Positions 58,975 to 64,000 of a stretch of 64,000 nt of DNA are shown here, piece after piece. Source of the stretch: Triticum aestivum (lineage: Eukaryota; Streptophyta; Magnoliopsida; Poales; Poaceae); assembly GCF_018294505.1 (NCBI RefSeq), contig NC_057809.1:509045914-509109913 (forward strand), in the 5' to 3' direction. A program made the translations under genes and the position numbers. Each line of letters starts with the position of its first letter. Positions within the stretch are counted from its first letter, which is position 1. Below the pieces are notes generated by a model, which was given only the letters and a program-made list of their open reading frames with translations, ran no database searches and was not told where the DNA came from.

Positions 58975-60412
58975 TGACATCTTTCAGAGTTCTACTTTCA
59001 GCTGGGAGCGCCCACAGGGTTGCACCATTCCCAGGCCGCGTGGGTCCATCCCCGCGGCATGTATCCATTTTGGTTATGCTCTTTACCTACCTTGTTGGGG
59101 GCGCCCCTCGGCTGCATCATCCCCATGCCGCTCGGGCCCGACCCAGTGGCAGTTGCTTTTCCAGCATGTACCTTAGGGTGAACTTGTTCTTTCTCGCTTA
59201 ATCTGATTCCCATGATTATCACCTACTGCTTGTCGTCATGCAAAGCGCTTGCATGTTAAAAGGGGGGTACCTGAGCATCGCGACTCATGGGCTCCTACTG
59301 GCTCTCCAGCCCTCACCCCCTAGCCTTGACCCACGGCATCATGACCTGTCATACCAGCGGCGGCTGAGATTGCTCGAGGCCGGGACCTGAGGGCGTAGAG
59401 CATTTGCATTCTAACGACCCTGCAGGAACACACCAATTGATAAAGGCCCAGAGCCAGGCGCAACCCGCCTCGAGGTAGGGCCTCGTGAGTCCCGCGCTGG
59501 CTCACGGGTGCCTAGATACACCTCTCCTAGCCCTACCGTGCCGGCCACGTGTTAGGGCGGGGCTGTACACGCCCCGGGGGCTCCTCCTGGAGGGGAGCCC
59601 CCTCCCACGCACCAGTGGAAGCACCATGCTCCATGCTGGCTGACGACACTGCCGAGGAGTGGCTATGCCCGTACACATACGGAAGCGCTATGCTCCGCGC
59701 TGGTGATAAACAACTGAGGGCGGCCCACGGCCGTAGCAACCTCAGGGAGCCCAGAGCTCAGTGTCCAGCACCATCGCAACGCCTCCCCTCGGGAGTGTCG
59801 CACGAGGGGGCTGGACATGGGGGCTACGCTCGGGCCTCGCCCGAGCGCACACCACCCAGCCAGGTCCCTTGGACCTGGTCGTCGCGCGCCACTCCCCGAG
59901 CGGAGCCAAGGTACGAAACCCGTTTGAGCGTCAAGGGGGACTCCTGAGCATCACGATGCAGGAGCCTAACTTGCCACGTAGCCCCTCACTCCTTAGTCCC
60001 GTCCATGGTTTCCGGTCGGGGCTAACGCTGGGTGAGGTACGCGCGGGGCCGGGCCATGCCGACGTAGAACGGTCAATCCACTTCTCGCCCCCCCCTTCCC
60101 TACTTGTTGCTCGCGCGTCAAGGGGGACTCCTGAGCATCGCGACTCAGGAGCCTAACTTGCCACGTATCCCCTCACTCCTTAGTCCCGTCCATGGTTTCC
60201 GGTCGGGGCTAATGCTGGGTGAGGTACGCGCCGGGCCGGGCCTTGCCGATGCAGAGCGTAAGCAAGTAGGAGAGGAAAATGCAAATTCTAGGAAATTCAA
60301 AGCAAATATTACAAGCCATAAGATTGTTCCACAACACCAAACACAAGTTTAAACGCCTCCACGGGCCATGGTGCATGTGCAGGAATAAAATAGGATGGAA
60401 GTCGCGAAGGGA
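58975..60412 (+). repeat. Non-coding repeat region with conserved hairpins, right Tat-like element
   Basis: A unit starting 'tcaaggggga' at 59931 recurs at 60118 (period 187). Hairpins with arms CTCCTGAG/CTCAGGAG sit at 60128-60151 (perfect), 59941-59964 (imperfect) and near 59269. A tandem-like pair 'gccgcatcatccc/gggcgcc' lies around 59020-59140. It separates the convergent sense and antisense genes. Confidence 0.8.
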
Positions 60413-63050
60413 TCACTCCCCAGTAATGCCGTCACCGGTGGTGGAGTCACGCTGGACTGCTTCGCCTCCCGAGGTCGCGAGGCCGATGGCACCGCGCCCG
60501 GGCAGGACGCTGGGGGAGCGGAACTTCCCCAGCAAAACCTCGGCTCGGCCTCTCACAGCCTCAGTGGCGGCAGTGGCACGGCCGCCGCTCACGGGCTCCA
60601 GCAGGCTGTCGAAGTCGACGTTGGGGTCGCGCAGGTAGACATGGCTGAGGACACGCGTCAGCGCCGCAGAAGACAGGGCACGCGCCTCGGCCTCGACCAT
60701 GGGGCCAAGGCCGTCCGCGACTTCCTCAAGCGCATCAACCAGGAAGGGGAGCAGCTTGGCGGGGCCGTCCTCCTCACCAGCCAACAGCTCCTCCAGGCCG
60801 CTCTTATACAGCGTCTTTAGTATGCCACGAGCCTTCTTCTCCAGCTTCGCGAAGGCCACCCGGTCCTCCGTCAGGACCTTCGCCTTGGCGTCCAGGTCGG
60901 TCCTCTCCGCCTTTAGCGACCGCTCCAGCGTCTCCAGTTGGCTGTGGCGGTCATCAAGCTTGGCGTCCCGGTACTTGGCGGCGGCCTCCCTAGCCTTCAT
61001 CTCCTTCTCCATCTCCTGGCGGCTGTGCACCTCCTTGGCAAGCTCGTCGCACAGGCCTTGCAGCTCGGCCTCAAGCGTCTTGCAGCGGCCCTGGGTAGCT
61101 GCAGCGTCGCCAAGGGTAGCGTCACGAGCGGCCTTGGCTTGGTTAGCGGCCCGCTTCTCCTCATCGGAGGACGACACGGCCTGGCTCAGCACCACTCGGA
61201 CAAAAGCAGCAGAACGGGCCCAGCCAGAGGCCAAGTCCAGATGCCCGGCCACCAGACGAGGGTCCGCGCTCAGGAGATCCTCCCGCAGTTGGCTTAGCTC
61301 ATTGGCAACCTGGTCCAAGACAGCGGCAGAGGGAGCAGAAGAGACAAGAACCTGTGGAGCAGGCGGAGAAGATGGCAGCGTGACCACGGCTTGGCAGGAA
61401 GGGACCTCCTGAGCCTTGGCCGCCACGGCCACAGCGTCAGGCACAGTCGACTCCATGTCCAGCGGAGCCACAGGGGCTGACTCCTCGCTGGGGTGCCCCA
61501 GTTGGCCTCGCGAGGGCGGTTGGGTCAGAGAGGCGCGGGCCTCACTGTCCTCTCCCCCAACAGCCGAAGGCGTCGCCCCGGCAGACATATTCGCCCCAAG
61601 CGGGGCCGCAGAAGCCTCCTTCAACCTCTTGGCAGCAGGTGCCGGCCTGGTAAAAGAGCGCAAACGTCAAGCTTCAGTGGCAGAAACCAAGAAGAGCATG
61701 AATCGAGCACTTACTGGACGTTGTCCGTGGACTCAAGCAACCTCCGGCCAAACTTGAAGCCCGAGAGCCTGTAGCGGGGGTCAACCTTGGAGGGCCCGGA
61801 AGCAGAAGGCGCGTCAGGAGGGATGGAGCTGTCCTTGGACCCCCCAGGGACCAGAGCAGACCCTGGGGGAACCAGGCTCGACCTTCCCTTCCTCGTGACT
61901 GAGGAAGAGCCCTCCCTTCCTCGCTTGGCGTTGGCCTTGTCGTCGTCCGGCATGGAGCGGAGGGCCTGGGACCTGTGCCGGGGGAAGGACTCCCCCAATC
62001 CTCGCCAGTCTCCTTCGAGTCGGACGCTTCCTCCTCCGCCTCTTCTTCCCCCTTTTCCCCACTAGAGCTGCCGGAGGACAAGTTCACCGTCACCAGGACC
62101 GCCAAATCTTCGGGAGCTGCCGCGGGCACCAACCACTCACCGTTGAAGGTGGGCATGGAATTCACCACCTGCTCCCAGTCGTCACGAAGGAACAGGGGGG
62201 CGGGGGCGCCCACCGGGCTCGCCACGTCTCCCCCAACCAAGGAATGGAGGGCCATAGTCAGATCCTCGTCGGTCAGGGCCTCGGAGCTCAGGTGCAGGGC
62301 GGCGTCTGCTCCTCCAAGCCTCCACAGTGGGAGCGAGTGCTCCTGGAGCGGAGCCACCCGGTGCTCCAAGAACTCCCTCAGGAGCGTGGCCCCGGTCAGC
62401 TTCGCCGCCCCCAAGTTGCTTGGCCTTAGGTCCGCGTTCATCCTTCTCAACACCGCCTTCGCGCGAGGGTCGACGAGCTCCGCGCGGGACCATGCATCAA
62501 CGGACTTAGGTTGCCCCGTGGGCAATACCAGATGAGGGTGGAGGCGCCCGACATCCATCATGACCCACTTGCTCCGGTAGCCTTCGATCCTCTTCCCAGG
62601 CTTCGAGATGGCGTTGGAGCTAGAATATGCAATGAAGCTCGCGCATGCGGAGACCTGAGCACCAGAAACCCGGAGGGAGAAAAAGTGATGTAGCAAGGCC
62701 ACCGAGGGCTTCACACCAACATGAGCCTTGCAATAGTAGGCGAAAATCACCAGGAGAAGGACAGAGTTGGGGTGGAGATGCAGGGCCTGCAAGTTGTATT
62801 GGCGGAGAACGACATAGAAGAACTCAGAGAAAGGAGGCACGAGATTGGCAACAATGGTGCTCACGAAGAACGGGTAGAAGGTGCTTCCCTTGCCCTCAGG
62901 CTGGTCAGAGCCGACCTTGAGCACAGTCGCCCCCTCGCTGCCCTGCGCCACCATCATCAGGCGCGCGAGGGCGAGGTTCTTCTCCGAAAAATTCGGGGAA
63001 TCCAGGGCCGGCGAGTACCAAGCATCAGCCAGGGACTTGCGAGTCGCCAT
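60413..63050 (-). pseudogene. Antisense spliced gene (aORF), putative gypsy-type transposon protein (PF04195-like)
   Basis: The likely start is ATG 63050 ('MATRKSLADAWYSPALD'). Residues about 58-127 carry the Transposase_28-type block ('FYPFFVSTIVANLVPPFSEF', 'LHPNSVLLLVIFAYYCKAHVG'), well conserved. An acidic linker follows, and a frameshift lies between about 62045 and 61950. Exon 1 then continues in the new frame to 61715. An intron of 68 bp (61714-61647, GTAAGT...ACCAG) joins in frame to exon 2 (61646-60413): an Ala/Pro/Lys stretch, a long coiled coil with about 100 charged residues, and a leucine-rich tail. The function of this family is unknown. It runs against the element's other genes and ends just downstream of the hairpin repeats. 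Apart from the frameshift it is open. Confidence 0.75.
61647..61714 (-). other. Intron of the antisense gene
   Basis: GTAAGT donor and a pyrimidine-rich ...TTTTACCAG acceptor on the minus strand. Splicing joins two frames that otherwise end in stops. The acceptor and the following codons are conserved in the left copy (CAG at 70-72), so the intron is a family trait. Confidence 0.75.
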
Positions 63051-63335
63051 GGCGTGCCGGATGCGAAGGATTGAGACGGATCTGGAGGATTTCGGGAGCA
63101 AGAGGGAGGAAAGCGAGAAAGGGGATCTAGGGCAAGACGGACGAGAGCAGGACAAGTAGGCCTGGCCCGGGCACCCCCTTTTGTCAGTCGTGCAGTTGTC
63201 GAGGCGTCGTGGGAAGTGCAGATGCCCACGTCCAATCAACCGCCATGCGGCTCCCAAGGCCGCAGGCTATTAGGGCCCGTGGTGCTTTGCGCTTGCCCCT
63301 TCGCTTCTCTGCTAAGCCAAGCACGCGCGCGCCTT
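63051..63335. other. Upstream region of the antisense gene
   Basis: Non-coding or leader. The aORF frame stays open to 63257, but without a conserved start. The aORF promoter should be here or in the 3' LTR. Confidence 0.45.
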
Positions 63336-63350
63336 GGGCATGGGGGCTAC
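63336..63350 (+). other. Polypurine-tract-like sequence
   Basis: GGGCATGGGGGCTAC directly before the 3' LTR. Confidence 0.6.
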
Positions 63351-64000
63351 TGTCGGTGTTCTAGGAACGGGGGTCCCTAGACATGCCTGCCTGTGGCCTG
63401 CGGCGTGGCTCAGGTGGCGGCCCAGCGCGGCCCGTCTCCATTAGCCCAAAGCTCAAGACCCTCGTGAGGGGCCAAGCCGCGCGGGGCGGACGACAGGAAG
63501 CTTCCTCAAGAGAGCGGCCTCATCAGACAGGCTCGCGAGGAGGCGGAGAGATCAATGCAAGGGTACCTCGCGAGGATCCCATGACGCGAGCCATGACGAT
63601 CAAGGCGAGGCGGGCGCTAGGTGGGCGCCGGCCTGTGCAGGGTCCTTGTTTCCCCTTTGGTGCAAAGGGGGCAAGCACAGGCCAAGGTATCAGGCAAAGG
63701 TTACCATTCCGGTGCAATGAGACCAAGACCAGCCGGACGGCCGGGCGGAGGTCACCTGGAGCCCAAGACGGCATCATCACCAGTGCTTTTGGCAGCCGAA
63801 TACCACCTTTGGTCAGGATAACTTGTACTAGATGTTCCCCTTCAAAATGGCCAATTGTTGGCGCCCTTCCCGCTCAATTATTCGGGGAGAGGCCCAAGGC
63901 CTCTATAAATAGAGCTAGCCTCCACAAAGGAGAGGCGAAGAAAAGAGGGAGAGATCTGGTAGAGCCCTAGCAGAGAGATAGAGAGATCTGGTAGAACCCT
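63351..64000 (+). repeat. 3' LTR of the right Tat-like element (partial)
   Basis: TGTCGGTGTTC... aligned with 54892 onward; TATA box TATAAATA at 63904-63911. The window ends inside it. Confidence 0.9.

Larger units (their letters stand above)
54892..64000 (+). mobile_element. Tat-like non-autonomous Ty3/gypsy retrotransposon, right copy (3' LTR runs off the window)
   Basis: Complete order on the plus strand: 5' LTR, PBS, gag-protease, RT scrap, repeat region with hairpins, antisense spliced ORF, PPT, 3' LTR. It matches the left copy (1-11066) throughout. The preceding bases TCAGG (54887-54891) are the likely left half of its target duplication. RT is reduced to a few motifs and no RNase H or integrase frame lies between 58910 and 60413. 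Confidence 0.9.

Noticed and set aside
60699..61412. 237-residue plus-strand ORF
   Set aside because: Shadow of the antisense gene exon 2; serine/alanine-rich only.
1..64000. The two Tat-like copies as halves of one element split by an inversion
   Set aside because: Both hold their own LTR, PBS, gag-protease and antisense ORF, so they are duplicates rather than complementary halves.

Overview
The window is a block of nested transposable elements from a large grass genome. Triticeae (wheat, Aegilops, barley or a relative) is my inference from the element types: a CACTA element of almost 30 kb, Athila-lineage and Tat-lineage Ty3/gypsy retrotransposons, and Stowaway-type MITEs. I see no confident host gene, tRNA, rRNA or CRISPR. 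Family names such as Sabrina, WHAM or Jorge come from memory and are left out of the calls.

Layout. (1) 1-11066 is the 5' part of a minus-strand, Tat-like, non-autonomous gypsy element: LTR 10166-11066, decayed gag-protease 10092-7478, an RT remnant, a hairpin-bearing repeat region, and part of an antisense ORF on the plus strand (73-1403). It is split by a 4277-bp solo-LTR-like insertion at 1796-6072 with a perfect CGAGG target duplication. (2) 11067-11822 plus 48643-50370 is one broken fragment of a CACTA subterminal array. It was split by an Athila-like element at 11823-48642 (minus strand, target duplication CACCC, tRNA-Asp-type PBS). (3) The 3' LTR of that element was hit by a second CACTA element of the same family, 11860-40391 (28,532 bp, target duplication TGA, terminal inverted repeats CACTACAAAAAAA). 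The equivalent position in the 5' LTR (about 47095) is the empty site. (4) 50371-54891 is the decayed 5' part of another minus-strand gypsy element, interrupted by a solo LTR at 50900-52562 (target duplication AGGTG). (5) 54892-64000 is a second copy of the Tat-like element on the plus strand, inserted in the LTR of (4). It shows 5' LTR, PBS, gag-protease, RT remnant, hairpin repeats, a spliced antisense gene (63050-60413), a PPT and most of the 3' LTR.

The inner CACTA element carries a long, nearly open TNPD-type transposase gene on the minus strand (21578-18060). A broken second transposase gene (Transposase_24 type) lies on the plus strand (36500-38847), with amplified exon-intron modules upstream. 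A GRF zinc-finger gene with a C-terminal membrane segment (16799-17584) faces the transposase tail to tail. A gene with four 31-residue repeats and one premature stop (26248-27078) lies between the transposase genes. Around them are MITEs, a Helitron-type 3' end on each strand, a Mutator-like element with long inverted repeats, and duplicated promoter-like blocks.

The elements interact mainly as hosts and guests. Both Tat-like copies lack most of RT and, as far as seen, integrase, so they would need proteins from elsewhere. The Athila-like element codes only for gag and protease. The inner CACTA has an almost complete transposase and a disabled partner gene.
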